A stretch of 64,000 nucleotides of DNA. It comes from Phoronis australis. Lineage: Eukaryota; Phoronida; Phoronidae. The position numbers were made by a program, and so were the translations under genes. Below, piece by piece: positions 1-12,164 of the stretch (positions within the stretch are counted from its first letter, which is position 1; each line of letters begins with the position of its first letter). The DNA lies in NCBI GenBank assembly GCA_002633005.1, contig NMRA01000229.1, forward strand, positions 581,765-645,764, read 5' to 3'. The notes beneath the pieces are model-generated. The model searched no databases and had not been told where the DNA came from. It saw nothing but the letters and a program-made list of their open reading frames with translations.

Positions 1-396
1 CCCCCCCCCCCTACCCTTATGAAGTACTCACCGGTGGTCACCCCGTTGAATACTTCTGGCTAAAAAATCCGTGACTGGGTCAACTGTTCAACAATGCAGA
101 ATCATGGACATTTCAATTGAAATTGACAAAACGAAACAGATGTATGTTTGTTCTGTGATAAGCAGCAGTAGATGAAAATGTACATAAAAGACAGAGATCT
201 TATTATCGAAATGAAGCCTTGACTTGCTCGTCTTTTATGACGGACGTTAAATCTTTTCGAATATCTGTTTTCTGTAATTTGTCATCCACATCCAACATGA
301 GCAAGTCCAGTACGTCGAAATCATATTTCAAGATCGCTAAATACAACAGTCATTTTCCTGTTGACTACAGCGCCACCACTTAAAGAGTCATGCGGG
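1..396. other. No gene seen
   Basis: Opens with a run of ten C. The rest is unique-looking, AT-moderate sequence with no exon, RNA or repeat that I can support. Confidence 0.5.
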
Positions 397-509
397 CCAG
401 GACCCAAAAATTAATAAAAAACAAAAACGTCTCCATCAAAAAAAAAACGGCACCCAGGACCCAAAAAATAATAAAAAACAAAAACGTCTCCATCAAAAAA
501 AAACGGCAC
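397..509. repeat. Tandem duplication, 57-bp unit, two copies
   Basis: The unit starting ccaggacccaaaaa and ending aaaaaaaacggcac occurs at 397 and again at 454, nearly identical. It is followed by a G-run at about 545-556. Confidence 0.85.
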
Positions 510-1335
510 AGCCAGCGTGTGTAAACCCCAACTTGGAAAAATTGAGGGGGGGGGGGGCGGTTTCACTCTGAAAATATGTCTTTTGCATTGTGAATTGCGG
601 TTATGAAAATCAACTCGTTTCGAGTCTTCGTGGCTCATCGGCAAAACCCCGGAAATCAATTGTGCGCGCGCTTCCGGCGACACTTCTGAAGTAGCCAAGC
701 ATTTTAGATAGATCCACCGCTGAAAGAGCAGCTCTATAGCTGATTTCTTTAGGTAACTAGTTTCTTTACTCTAAGATATGTTTTGATTTGATTAGGGGAA
801 ATACTGTGGTGCCGCAACCCTGATATGCAGGTGAATTGACGTGCAACGTTTTTACCTCATCTGTCATGCCGTGTCGTCCTATTACACCCCACACGTTTGT
901 AACATGAATTTGACTGGTGTATAGTAAAGTTTTCTTGCGCAGCATCATACAGTGTACATGTACATGTAATACTTTTGAAAAAAACTCGTTTTCCGAAGAA
1001 TTGCTATTGTGGCGGGCGCCGTGGTCTGGTCGCGAGTCTGTTTGAAGATGCACCCTATCAAGTTATGTTTATACAAGGAATGACCAATGGGGCACTCACA
1101 TTTACAAAGTGACCGCATTCGCGAACAGTGTACAGTACCAGAAATTGCGGGGAGGCTATATTTTCACAACAAAGTCTTGCGGGACTTTTGCGATGTTCAA
1201 CAGGCCTTCTAAGGAGCCCTAGTACCGATCTCAACACCTACCGTCCTTCTACGTGCAATAAGCACCACTGCCGTTTTCTATACTGAGAATTTCCGCAGAA
1301 AGGCCCACCCGACGAAACGCCCATGCCGATGGGCA
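510..1335. other. No gene seen
   Basis: A G-run at about 545-556 and a short palindromic TACATGTACATGTA at about 957-970. Short frames here look random. Confidence 0.45.
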
Positions 1336-1341
1336 TTTATT
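1336..1341 (-). promoter_or_regulatory. AATAAA poly(A) signal candidate
   Basis: TTTATT on the plus strand gives AATAAA on the minus strand, downstream of the candidate terminal exon at 1472-1692. The placement is plausible, but the hexamer alone is weak evidence in AT-rich DNA. Confidence 0.3.
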
Positions 1342-1471
1342 TGATGTTAGTACTTCGGGTTTCAAGCGTTCAGACATTGGGACGTTTATTTCGAAAATTG
1401 CAAGAGATGCAAATGGGTCCTGGGATATACATCGTCAAGGTTTGAAGTAGTCCATGATGAACGGATCAAAT

Positions 1472-1692
1472 TTAGTTGCGCATGCTGTAAGTCTTTTGAA
1501 TGGACTTGGTAACCTCAGGGGGCTTAGTGCCAACTGAGCTACGAAACGAGATGCTGGCATTGTAGAGGCGTACATCAAGCTCATTGACACAGCAGTTGAC
1601 GAAGTGCAAGCATTGGGAACAAACGTCGAAGATGTCTGGGTAGAATGGTTCCAAGACGAGCGAACCATTGGATGCACAGATTCCTCGGCAGT
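1472..1692 (-). CDS. Possible terminal exon of an unrecognised Cys-rich secreted protein
   Basis: A strong acceptor (tatctttctgttgtctag) is followed by a 73-codon frame ending in TAA. It opens with two codon bases, then CRGICASNGS, and later has VCSQCLHFVNCC. Codons end mostly in C or G in a conserved-looking way, and a canonical AATAAA lies about 130 bases beyond the stop. CxGxC followed by a CC pair recalls cystine-knot hormones such as bursicon or glycoprotein-hormone subunits. However, the usual closing CxC is absent and the fit is loose. No upstream exon was found. It could be chance. Confidence 0.35.
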
Positions 1693-2123
1693 CTAGACAA
1701 CAGAAAGATAGGACCAACGTTCCTAGAGAAACACCCAGGTAATATGTTATAATTCTACACAGTTTGTAATAATGTCGGTTTTTTATACTTGTGTACAATG
1801 AAAACGAAAAAGGAATTATTTTGGACATGCCAAATTTACCCAGTACAGCAGAGGGTCTACGAGCGCACAGAAACTGATTCTAGTTTGTATTTCCACTTGA
1901 GTCTATCTGCTTCTTATCCAAAATCTTATTTCACGTAGTGCGTACTAGTTAAATCTGTACTCAATACTTGTTTCTTCCAGTGAGTACTACAAAACGGTGC
2001 GAAAGCCCTTCATAGACAACCTCTCGCAGCAGTTGACCACCAGATGTGTAAACTACACGTATGAGCAACCACTGGGGATTAAAAAGTGCCTTGAGAGAAG
2101 TTTTCAACTCAAAATTTTTTGCA

Positions 2124-2430
2124 AAGTACGCTTTAGGTCTCGCGATGGACCAGGCCAGCTTGATTTGTGTAGATATCGAGTTTCAGTGTACTTCTGCTCC
2201 CTCGGCGAACTAGTCTTGTGATGTTTTTTCCCAAAGTGTGCTTTGTAAAACTATTTGTCTCCCCCGGTACTGTTTGGTCCCGCGACAGATCGACTACTTT
2301 TATAGGGATAATAAGCACAGGTGTGCTTTTGGTCTCGTGACGGACCAGGCCAGAGTTTTCGTGTACTCTCAGTGTACATCTGGTCCCTCTGCGAACTGCT
2401 CCTGTATATCTTTTCACCACGGTGTAGGCC
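2124..2430. repeat. Degenerate tandem repeat, about 195-bp spacing
   Basis: GGTCTCGCGATGGACCAGGC at 2136 recurs as GGTCTCGTGACGGACCAGGC at 2331, with matching downstream parts (CTCCCTCGGCGAACT against GTCCCTCTGCGAACT). A partial third motif, GGTCCCGCGACAGATCGAC, lies at about 2277. Confidence 0.65.
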
Positions 2431-2991
2431 TACAGAATGTTTTGGTTTCGTGAAACTGTTTTCAGACGATTTGTTTCCTGATACATTTGACGTTTTTCAG
2501 TTGTTGTCAACATGATTCAGCTTAATAAAGTGGTACTTAATTGTTTATTTTCACTTTTAATAATAGACTATGAGCTGAGAGCAGCATCGTTCGCAAGTTT
2601 TTCTCGTAACGAGACATAACACATGTTTATTTCCGGACTAACAGTACAGATCTTCGTTCTTAAACAGCTTGAGGCTGTTGCGATCATCTGATATTCAAGT
2701 TTTTACGCCTCGTCGGTGCTCCTTATGCTTTTGAATATTTGTATAAATCCCTGTATACACACCACACTTTTTCGTATGCTAAAAAGGTGTGTGTAAGCAG
2801 ATGTTCCAACAAAAATTTTTGATGGTGGTGTGACTCATACTCAGATGTACACAAATATGGTTTCACGAAACTTATGAGCCAAGTTCATGTGACGAAATCG
2901 AGAAGGGTTTTTAACTATCTTAAGAAAAACTCCAAAGACATGTTAAGTGCCAGAAACGTACCAGGATGCATGGAAATTTCACTGTATGGCT

Positions 2992-3112
2992 ACAAAAACA
3001 AAAAGTAAACCCCCTCCCGACCTCCCTCCCCCCGCTCGGCGCAACGCGCCTCGTATTCGACCTTTGCTGGAATCCTAAACCCCCCCTTACTGAAAACGTA
3101 GATCCGCCACTG
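2992..3112 (-). mobile_element. Dispersed element with CAGTGGCGGATCTA end, copy 1
   Basis: On the minus strand it begins CAGTGGCGGATCTACG, contains a G-run and GCGCCGAGCGGGGGGAGG, then GGTCGGGAGGGGG. The same order is found at 38269-38480, so the two are copies of one family. Confidence 0.65.
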
Positions 3113-3117
3113 TAATA

Positions 3118-3510
3118 TATATATGCTCGCATGCGCTAAAAGAAATCAGACTGGCTACTGCTTGAAATAGCCATTGTTTTGTTTACATGAAGTCAACCCT
3201 CACATTTTATGTTACGTCCACGTCTTGCCATGCCAAATAAGGAGAGGTGTTTTGTCGTGTGGAAGAAAATCGAGGACTGGAAGTGACGAGCAGCTGACCT
3301 CGACAGAAATTCAAACTCTTTGTGAGCGAATCGTAAAAATAATTGGTGAACAATTTGACACATGGTTAATGCAATTTCGTCTGTTTTTCGCTTTCTATGC
3401 CACTTTAAGCGGGCGCACGTGGAGTCGAAACAAAAAATGGAACACAACGCATACGCGAGCGTGAACCTGTGACCTCTGGTGACTCACACGTTCGCAGTCG
3501 AGTAGCCAAA
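3118..3510. repeat. Dispersed repeat family, copy 1
   Basis: Shares ordered blocks with 27140-27425: GCATGCGCT, GAAAATCGA..GAAGTGACGAG, GCGAA(C)(A)AATCGTAAAAA, TTGGTGAACA, and TGCAATTT.GTCTGTTTTTCG followed by GCCA.TTTAA. The far end (TGTGACCTCTGGTGACTCAC..CGTTCGC then GTAGCCAAAGCTCTC) is shared with 13350-13390 and, inverted, with about 11790-11868. Confidence 0.7.
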
Positions 3511-3712
3511 GCTCTCAAGTGCGTTTGACCTGCACATCTGAAATGATGTTTTTCAGGCATACCAGGGTATTCCAAAGCAAACGAGGTGACAGTTTTATCC
3601 ACAATGTTGTAAATAAAACCCCATTTAGAGTCTATGATAAAACCGTATTTCACACACTGCCTAGTTTAGTTTTGTGTATTCGCAACAGGTGGCAAAAGCG
3701 TAGTTTTTATGC

Positions 3713-4690
3713 TCGCTAGTTCCCTACGTGTCTAGCCAGCTAGCAAGGTGTCATGCAATGGAACGCGCTTTAGCATTGTTTGATGTAACCTAAGCAGTTA
3801 TTGGTTAGCTATACAACACCGTAAAAAATGGCGGACTGTGAACGATCTTTAGCCTTGTCATGCAAGTGGCGTCGCAGCAACTATTCCGTTTCTGCAGTGA
3901 TGTTTACTGTGAATAGTCGCGTGCCTGAAGCACATACATGTGCAATAAACACATATCTGGCCAATTTAACCGGTGTGTAAGGCCCTTTCATATTGACTTA
4001 ACTCAGGTCTGAGCGGAGCGTCGACGTAAACAGCTCAGTTAACTGGACCGTTCAACAGGCTTCGGTAGTTAATGACCATCAAAGTAAACGGTTGGTGACG
4101 CTGTCGTCATCGAAGTTATCGCAAGGTAGCGTTGCACGCTAAGATTTTTTCAATGAGACAATTTGAGAAAATTTACATGTGCTAATTGACATTAAACTTA
4201 TTTTTAAATGGATTAGTTGTTATTAGAGCAAAATATAAGCAGCTATTATTGACGACACTACCCTGTAACTGTTGATGATAACAGTGGCACCTGGCGATAA
4301 CTTGGATTGGACCGAGGTTAAGCGTTCATACTGCACCGCAGCGTCGACTCTGCGCTATTAAATCCACCTGTTAACTGCGACGTTAGCTGGAGCTGTTAAC
4401 TGCGATCCAGGACCAGATTTAAGCGTTCGACAGTAGAAACATGCACTCCGAAAAGGCGCAATCACAATTTCTAGGATCTACATTTCCTGAACATAAATTT
4501 AAGCACCGATTTGTACTACACTGCAGTCCATCAGTCCTGCCAGTTTGTTTGCGTAAAGCGCTGCCTGTTGAGAATTCGACTAGCCAATCAGAAACGCCGG
4601 TCTAAAAAAATTCCCGAGGAAAATTAAGTGATACCTACATGCTGGCTACTGACCACCTAGCGGCACGCAGGGAACCAGCGAGAGTTGTTA
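3713..4690. repeat. Dispersed repeat (second copy at 60.5 kb), interrupted by an insertion
   Basis: Blocks 3713-3979 and 4427-4690 match 60483-60735 and 60778-61032 in order and orientation. Examples are ATGGCGGACTGTGAACGAT, TTTCCTGAACATAAATTT and GCGTAAAGCGCTGCCTGTTG. In this copy the two blocks are separated by 447 bases and in the other by only about 42. Confidence 0.85.
3980..4426. mobile_element. 447-bp insertion, probable MITE-like element
   Basis: Present only in the 3.7-kb copy of the duplicated repeat. Its left part (TCATATTGACTTAACTCAGG) and an inner right part, read in reverse complement (TATGAACGCTTAACCTCGG), resemble each other, which suggests degenerate inverted repeats. GCGTCGAC occurs near both ends. 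No coding capacity. Confidence 0.5.
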
Positions 4691-6684
4691 TGCGCACCTA
4701 TGTCCAAAACCGACTTAATTTGTGCCTGAGCTATGTCCGAGACCAGAAACCGACTTTGTGTTCGTGAAACAGTATTTTCTGAATTTTCGTCTTTCGTCTT
4801 AAGTTAGCCAGACTTTCAGTCTGACTTAGACACATGTTTGGACTTCGGTCCTAAGTGTTAAGTCATTTTTCGTAAAATGGGCCTCAGATCAGATGCAACG
4901 TTTAGTTTATCGGTGCATAACCAGTTCTGGTATCAATTATTTCCGTAAGAGCATGACTGCTTGCCTACTCTTGAGATAGCATGAACGAACTTGGAATTCC
5001 ACGTCTGCGTATTGTAAGCAAAGATACTGTGTATAATATCTTTGTTATACGTTCACATACGACATGACAACCAGCCGATGACCTACACTGTACTTACGTG
5101 TATATTATTTACAATAAACTGGGTATATTAAGATTGCACTTGACGTAATGTGCAGATTTTCGCTTCAGTCACTAGGTGAACTACGCCAAGTACATGTACA
5201 TAGTGCAGTGAAGGCAGGATTCCGTGAAATTTTTCAATTGTTCTGGGATTCAAGGTGTGAATCATACGATTGGTTAAAAAGTATGTTGCCTGGACGGAAA
5301 CGGGAATTCCTCTAAGTATTACCCAACCAAAAAAGTGTACCAGGGTTTTGATAGGCTTAAAATATAGACGATAGTTGCTCAAATACGACGCATACGCCTG
5401 CGTGGTTATAGGCTAATCAGCGAAAAATAATTCGAGTGTCTCAAACTTCCGTTAGAAAAGACGAGGGTAGGATTTGGCGGGAAATCCAGTGCACACATAA
5501 GCTTAACTTCATCAAGAGTTGTGCGGAAAATGACGACTATTCTATCGAATGAACGTGATTTAACGCGAGTAAACTCTAAAACCTACAATGTCGCAACTGG
5601 CCTAATGAATGAAGTTAAAGCTATCAGGATGCATAAAATGTGTGCCGAAAGCAACACTTTCAAATTTTATGGAAGGTGTAAATAACGTCAATACAGGGGC
5701 TGGCGCAAAACAGATGTTATTACTTTGCGCTGTTTTGGAATGAACTTTCACGTCCGGTTCAACAATTCACTGAACTCTAGAATATTTACAATTCTGTGAG
5801 GGGGTACATTCCCCCACTTACTTTGTTCATAGCTCTCGTTACTTGTAGAAACGATTGAGTCACCACGTGTACCTTGTGAACACCTTCTAGATCAGAATAC
5901 GTGCACATGATATGTGCTTGTTTAAGTAGAAAATCTAGCAGCTACTGATTTCCTTAGGCGATTTGCTGGACGATTACGCATGAAGATTCCAGGAAAACAA
6001 CGTTACAGTTTCATCCTTTAGTTTGAAGATTTCCTGAACTGAAAATGTCTGCCAATATTGGTTCAAGAACAAGTTGAATATTGATTGCCAAAAATTACCC
6101 AAAACAACTTGTCTGTTTTCTTTCTTGCCTAGATCATTAGTTAATTCACTGTTTCTGTATTATTTGTCTCAACAATGTGGTTAACCGCAAAATGTTTTCG
6201 TTTTATTCTTAATTCGCCATTTAAATTCATTACAGTACGTTTTGGTCAATCCTTTTGGCAACAAAGAAATGGATCGTTAATCGAAGTTGGTTTGTGGTGA
6301 AAATTACTACAAAACAACAACAAAACAAGACAACGACTTTCGTTTTTAGTTCAAAGGACTATCTTCCAAGTCAATGCTTTTGTGATAATACATGTAGTGA
6401 CCTCGCAAAGTAGTGTCATGGTTAATTTCAGGATGTGCGTGCGCCTCAATACTAAAATGTGTCGATATTTACAACTTCGTTTAAGTGCAGTTCTGCGCCT
6501 ATATGCTAATTAACCTAGTCAATCGTTTTAAGCAGATTTGGAAAAGTGTATGGAAGGCAAACATGACACACGTCTCTAGCTGAATCTTCAAAGTTGAGAG
6601 ACAGCATAAATACAATAACAAATTAAACAAATGTTCCGTGAGCAAAATCCACGGCAATCTTCATCAGTATCTTCAATAGTATAT
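4691..6684. other. No gene seen
   Basis: About 2 kb without a convincing exon, RNA gene or repeat copy elsewhere in the window. Confidence 0.4.
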
Positions 6685-6740
6685 ATGTGTGTGTGCGCGC
6701 GCGCGCGCGCGTGTGTGTGCGCGCGTGTGTGTGTGTGTGC
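6685..6740. repeat. Compound (TG)n/(CG)n microsatellite
   Basis: Alternating TG and CG dinucleotides over about 56 bases. Alternating purine-pyrimidine sequence of this kind can adopt Z-DNA. Confidence 0.95.
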
Positions 6741-9700
6741 TTGTAGCATCTCTTTGGCTGTACGCGTCACGAATTTTATATTCATGTATACCGTTAGCAG
6801 AATTTAGTCAATGATTTTCAATTTTTCAGAATGAATATTTTAGAAGGAAATTGCTACTGTCATCCCATTTCTTCTCATAACCCCAAGGGCGGTTCCACTT
6901 TAAGATTTCCAAAAACAAATCTGCGAAGTTCAGTTACCAGCCACAAATTGAACCACGAAAAGCAAGAGAAGTTTTTGTTCGCGCAAGCAAACACGACTTA
7001 GCCGTTGATTCTGAGCCAGATCACATGATGCGTGGTATAACCTTTGATGAAATTATTTTTATAAATGAGGCTCTATCTGTTGAGTTCTTTAACAACCAAC
7101 AAAATTATATCGTGCTTGTAGTTTTAGTCTGTGCCAAGTGTTTGCGTTTTCCGGTCATCACGCAAGATACCGTTCCGCCTCGTTCTATAATGGCTGAAAA
7201 AGTCTACTGTGTTCACCTAGTACGTGACCTTTTATCTTTGTACCCCATAAAGATTTACAGCAACCGCCAAACGACCAAAAATGATATTTTGAGTTCAGTT
7301 TCACCATCTGTCTGATATGCGTTAACCACGAAGAGTCGTATCGTATGGAAATTAAACATTTTCAACGGATACCCTCCTACACAGTAAATGCTAAGCGATG
7401 AAAATGAACACACTATACAGACATACAGCCCGGTGGTCAATCGGCATGTACATGCACACATCATTGTATTATAATTTTTTTTCAAAGATATCAAAATTGC
7501 GTGAACAGGACAACTCAATTAAGTCACTTATAACTTCTAAAACACGCTTCACTATACTTTAAGTTTATCATTTACGAAACTATCCTAAAGGTAAGGCCCT
7601 TTTTCGAATATTGCGCCAATATTAAATTTTCAAAACAACTTAAGCCTAGCTTACTTCCGACTACGACTGCGCCTGAACAACTTAGTCAGAATGTGGTCGC
7701 ATATCATCACAATACGGAAGCAGTCGCGGTTTCTGGTTTTGTCAACCACGCACAGCGCATTTCGAGTCAAAAGCGTTTTAATGGGTGCTTATTGAATTGT
7801 CACCGTGGTTTCTCAGTGACACAGCTGAAAAGGTATCGATTGTTCATGTATCGCGGTTGCACCAGTCGAATTGCACAGTTACTGTGAGTAACCAGAATAT
7901 TTCCGCGTTATTTGTACTTCAGACTCACCTGTTTTCTTTTAAATTCGAGACTGACTCGTCGTATTCAAATGAACTCGGCAAAATAATGCGTCTGAGTTCT
8001 AAGTGGTCAAATTAAAACTGTGCATTTGCACGGTGAAAACGTTCATTCCCACGAAATGATAATATTGTTCGGTAGAAACGATCATGAGAAGGGGACTGTT
8101 GGTAAGAACGCCCGCGTGTACCGCGAGCCATGTTTTTTGCCTCAGTTAATTTGCAATATGAGAGAGAGGGTATTCTTTTTGTCTTTACAATCATTGTAGT
8201 TTTGGAATTATCAAGGGGTGTGTTCCGTAAGTCGGGTTTCTTTCACGCTAGTGGAAAGGTTATGTTTTACAGCTGCGAACTACTGTAAAGATGCGGCCAT
8301 GGAATTTGGTCTTGAGACCTAGAGTTTGTCAAATCCGCTATAAAATCGCCTTCGGTCAAAGAAAACAACTTCTGAGTTAGATTGCTTGGCATTATAGTTT
8401 TAGTGTCGTTTATTAATCAACTCAAAGTTTCTTACTCAGATGAGAAGTAATTTCAAGCTTTGGAATGAACTGAGGTTTTATTATTACTTGAAACTTGCTC
8501 GTTGCTTATAACAACCCACCGTGAAAAATAGTACCCGAACAACATGGTCCACGCACTTCTGAGCATATAGCTTCAGATTAAATGCATGAACGCGTGTCAC
8601 GGACCTGTGAACTCAGTACACTGACTCACAAACTTGTGTCTGCACTAAACACGGCTTACGCCTCCAAAAAGCATGCTGCTTACCTACAGTGTACGTGTTC
8701 TTATCAATTTTGCGTGAGTTCGTGAGTATTAAGGTTTGGACGCGTAAGTTTCATGTATGTGCTCTGGCCTATTACGCATTTCCTCCATTTTGACCCATTA
8801 TGCCCATTTTCCCCCGTCAATTTTAGTTTGTCCCTATATGAAGAAAATCGACCCGGCATAGTTTCGCAATAAACACGGTCATTATTATGTTGCAAAATAG
8901 AAGATTGGTGACATTATCTTTGACACGAGCCATCAATGAAATATCCGCTGTGTTATTTCGTTTTATTAGAAGTCCTCAATTCCCGATGTTAACTTCTGGT
9001 CAATACCCTGGTGGCTGTGGTAGAATTATTTGACGGGCGCTGGCCTCTAAAATTTTGTCTCGTGCAAAATGTCTTAGGTCGCGGGCGGTGTTTCCTGTTT
9101 AAGCCGGCGTAAAAAGCCAAGTGAGCTAGCACTCTCTTGAATGAGTGTGAGAAGTCGAGGAGAACAGCTGAAGATTATTAGAAGAAAAACCTCTTTAGAA
9201 TAAACATTTCGTAACGAAATCGGAACGCTGGAATACCGTACGAGATGAGTTAAACATTTCCAGTAATGTTGAGTTTGCTCGGCCACAATTTAGGTGAATC
9301 ATAAACGAATTATTTTGTAAAAACTTTTAACATTTTCTAATTGACTTCACTGAGTCTCAAAGTCGAAGTATTTCGAATGATCTCGGACAAGTACAAATAC
9401 AAATACAATACTCGCTTTCCAAAATAGCCAAATACGCTTTGACTTAGTAATAATTGCTAACCTATGCAGTTTCTGGTGGTGATTGTTTGCAAATATTATT
9501 TGTTAATGTCACTCCTGAACTTTAAAACTGATCACTTTTGTACCGGATAAAGTAGGCTTACGATTAAGGCGATACCTAAAAGTCACACGGTACAACAGTG
9601 ACGTCGACGGTCATTTGCGAAAATAAAAGCAATAGAAAACACATTCGCCAAAAAAGTCGAAATATTTTTATGACAACCTCATAAAAAGATCGTGTAATTC

Positions 9701-10136
9701 TATTCAATTCTAAGTGTTTTATTCATGCTTAGTTGGTTCAGATGATTTCGCTTTGGGAACATCGATATCAATTGAATAATGGAAGGTGGTTTTACATCCG
9801 GTTTAACTGGTACCTTTTGATTATGAAAAAGCCTGCGAAACATATGAAGCACTCACGCCATTTACGCAGTATGCGAACAATTAAGATGCGCTCCGTAATG
9901 TCTGACATTCGCGAGTGTCATGTAATGAGATTACCTGTTCCGCTTCAAATACTTTGCGCGATCTCACCGACCTTGCAAAGTACGCGCCTTACTGAACAAA
10001 CTCCGAAGCTGATAGCACGAATGAAATGCGCAGTTTAGACTTCGAGTCACAAGCTTCCGGTGCGCAGCTCCTAATTTGATTAATGCAGTCCTCTCATATA
10101 TACATCTAAATGACGATAAGTTATTTTATTTTGCAG
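6741..10136. other. No gene seen; upstream region of the neuropeptide-like gene
   Basis: Only short, random-looking frames. A noncoding first exon of the precursor gene at 10143 is expected somewhere to the left, because an acceptor sits at 10121-10136, but I could not identify it. Confidence 0.4.
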
Positions 10137-10142
10137 TTAACA

Positions 10143-10466
10143 ATGACAGCTAGACGTATATGGACAATTCTGGCTATATGTCTTTTGATCATGGAGTCTG
10201 TTTCCGCGTTCTTTTACATGAAAGATAGAATTAAACACTATCCGCGCATGGGAAGAAGGAGTGAACAAGGTACAGTACTAAACATTCCGTCATCTTTAAT
10301 GGAAAAACAAGATGTGAAACCCGAGAAAGAAGACAGTTTTAGAATGTTATTCAGGACTGCCCAGCAATTTCCTAATTCGCGCTATTCTGAGGATACAGCG
10401 AGGACAATCCACCACGGAAACACAGACTACACAAGTAGGGACACTAAATCAACAAATGGTAGGTAG
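10143..10466 (+). CDS. Predicted secreted neuropeptide precursor (PRM-amide)
   Basis: Seen: an acceptor (ttattttattttgcag, exon from 10137) lies six bases before the ATG, which has A at -3. The product opens MTARRIWTILAICLLIMESV with small residues SA after it, a typical signal peptide of 22 residues. Directly after the predicted cut comes FFYMKDRIKHYPRM followed by Gly-Arg-Arg. Gly before a dibasic site is the standard signal for C-terminal amidation, so the predicted product is a 14-residue peptide ending PRM-amide. The rest (residues 40-107) is a polar spacer without further clear sites. The frame stops at TAG 10464-10466, but AATG|gtaggt at 10458 is a good donor, so the tail may be spliced to a later exon. 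Known relatives with this kind of end are molluscan small cardioactive peptides (PRM-amide) and the wider pyrokinin / neuromedin-U PRX-amide group. Assignment to either is inference. Confidence 0.66.
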   Translation: MTARRIWTILAICLLIMESVSAFFYMKDRIKHYPRMGRRSEQGTVLNIPSSLMEKQDVKPEKEDSFRMLFRTAQQFPNSRYSEDTARTIHHGNTDYTSRDTKSTNGR

Positions 10467-12164
10467 CAGCCACGTAACTGTGTTGTTTAACGTCCAAAGG
10501 CTTTCTTACCAAGCGCGGATGGGATTGGAGAGACAGTGGGTCCGAACAATCATACTTGGTCGATTTTGTTGAGGTGAAATGGCGTCGAGAGGGTGACCCT
10601 CATTCCTTTCAAATGTCAGACTCCATTTATAGTGCGTCTCAGCTAGTAGTGTAGATTGCAGAGAGAGGGTCGCACCAATAGTTGCCGATGTTTTCAGAAT
10701 AAGCTAAGTGCTAAGTTAACAACTAGTACACCATTTTTGACGGTGCAATTACCTTTCATACCACATGACGAAAAATTGCTTGGGATGTATATTAGTTCGC
10801 ATTTTAAATGTTTTATAAAATATTTTATAGGTCTACACATATAAGACACTGATAAATCTAGAAAACCATCTCCTCCTTTTGCAATAACGTTGGTCGTCAA
10901 AATAACAATAGATATATATTCTCCATATTTCTGCAGTCGTAGAATAAAATGGGCGCGGGCTACCATCGAAAGGCTACTGCCAAACCAGAACACTGCGTTT
11001 TTGTTAGGTCTCTTCAAGCCCGTAGAAGTATATACAAACTTGCCTGCCCTTGGGCCCAAATTTCCTCCCTATTGACACCCCCTCAGCTCGTCACCAGTTT
11101 CACGCTGTTTGTGAGTACTCATGTTTCGACAAAAATCTATAGACGAGAAAGGATCATTTTTGTCCTGAATACACTGCGCCCGTTAAGCATTAAGCATATG
11201 GTTTTAATAACAGCTGTTAAGGCGAAAATCGCTGTTTGGAGGGTTACAGTAATAACGTAAACATTCCTACCGCACGCTGAGAAAATCGGAGAAGTGCGGC
11301 TAGCAATGGCACCTTTTTGATAGCACCGACTTGGAATAGAGTAGATGGAATATCGTCTCGGAAACTTCCGTTGTAGTTTCTCATGTTTCGGCGACATAAA
11401 ATGAGGCCGAATGCCACTTCATTAAGATCCATTTTGGGGAATAGCCATTTTATCAAGGTCATGCTTTGAGGCCGGTGCACTTCAAGGGTGCGAATCCTGG
11501 CGTCCCTATACATGTAGTACACAGCGTTAGGGGGTGTCAGAAAATCTCTTGCTGAAACACGAGGACTCGGGTAGCTGCCTCCACGAGAGAGAATTGATAT
11601 AAAACTAATCGAGTTGCATCAACCTACATCAAAACTCACCGAAACACGAACTTCTCGGAGGGTTATTTTGACAGAATCGTCTACAGTGTTCCTTATTGTT
11701 TGGTGATAGTTGATAGACTTTCCAGAAAGTGCAACGTGCCTCTACAATGTAAGTTCATTAAAGAATCATATTACACTGCAACTGAGACACTAGCCGTACA
11801 AAACAGAGAGCTTCGGCTATACGTTAGAGCGAACGCGAACATGTCAGTGACCAGAGGTCACAGGCTATGTACATGTAGGTAGCGACCTGTCTGACACGAC
11901 CATTACACTCTGCCCCGGGTGAAAGCAATCGATACAAGCCCGTATAAAAAATCTAAGATGTCATTTTTGAAACCAAAAGTCCTTTTGAGCAAAATGGAGA
12001 AAACATGTAATTCACAAGCTCTCGGTTATTCTTGTTTTATTTGAATATCTAGATTAAGCGTGCTCCTTGTTCGCTTTCATGGAATGATTCCGAAATTCAG
12101 ATGTTTTGGCACCACGTGAGTCACCCATTGCTATACGATTACTGTGGCTTTTCTGGGAAAAATC
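10467..12164. other. No firm gene; possible 3' part of the neuropeptide-like gene
   Basis: An acceptor atatttctgcag at 10936 could receive the donor at 10458. It would add Val-Val-Glu and a TAA within 11 bases, beside an AATAAA at 10943-10948. This is a possibility only. 11790-11868 carries an inverted piece of the 3.1-kb dispersed repeat. Confidence 0.3.

Noticed and set aside
11466-11510. tRNA-like B box (GGGTGCGAATCCTGGCG) as a SINE
   Set aside because: Only one box is recognisable and no second copy was seen in the window.
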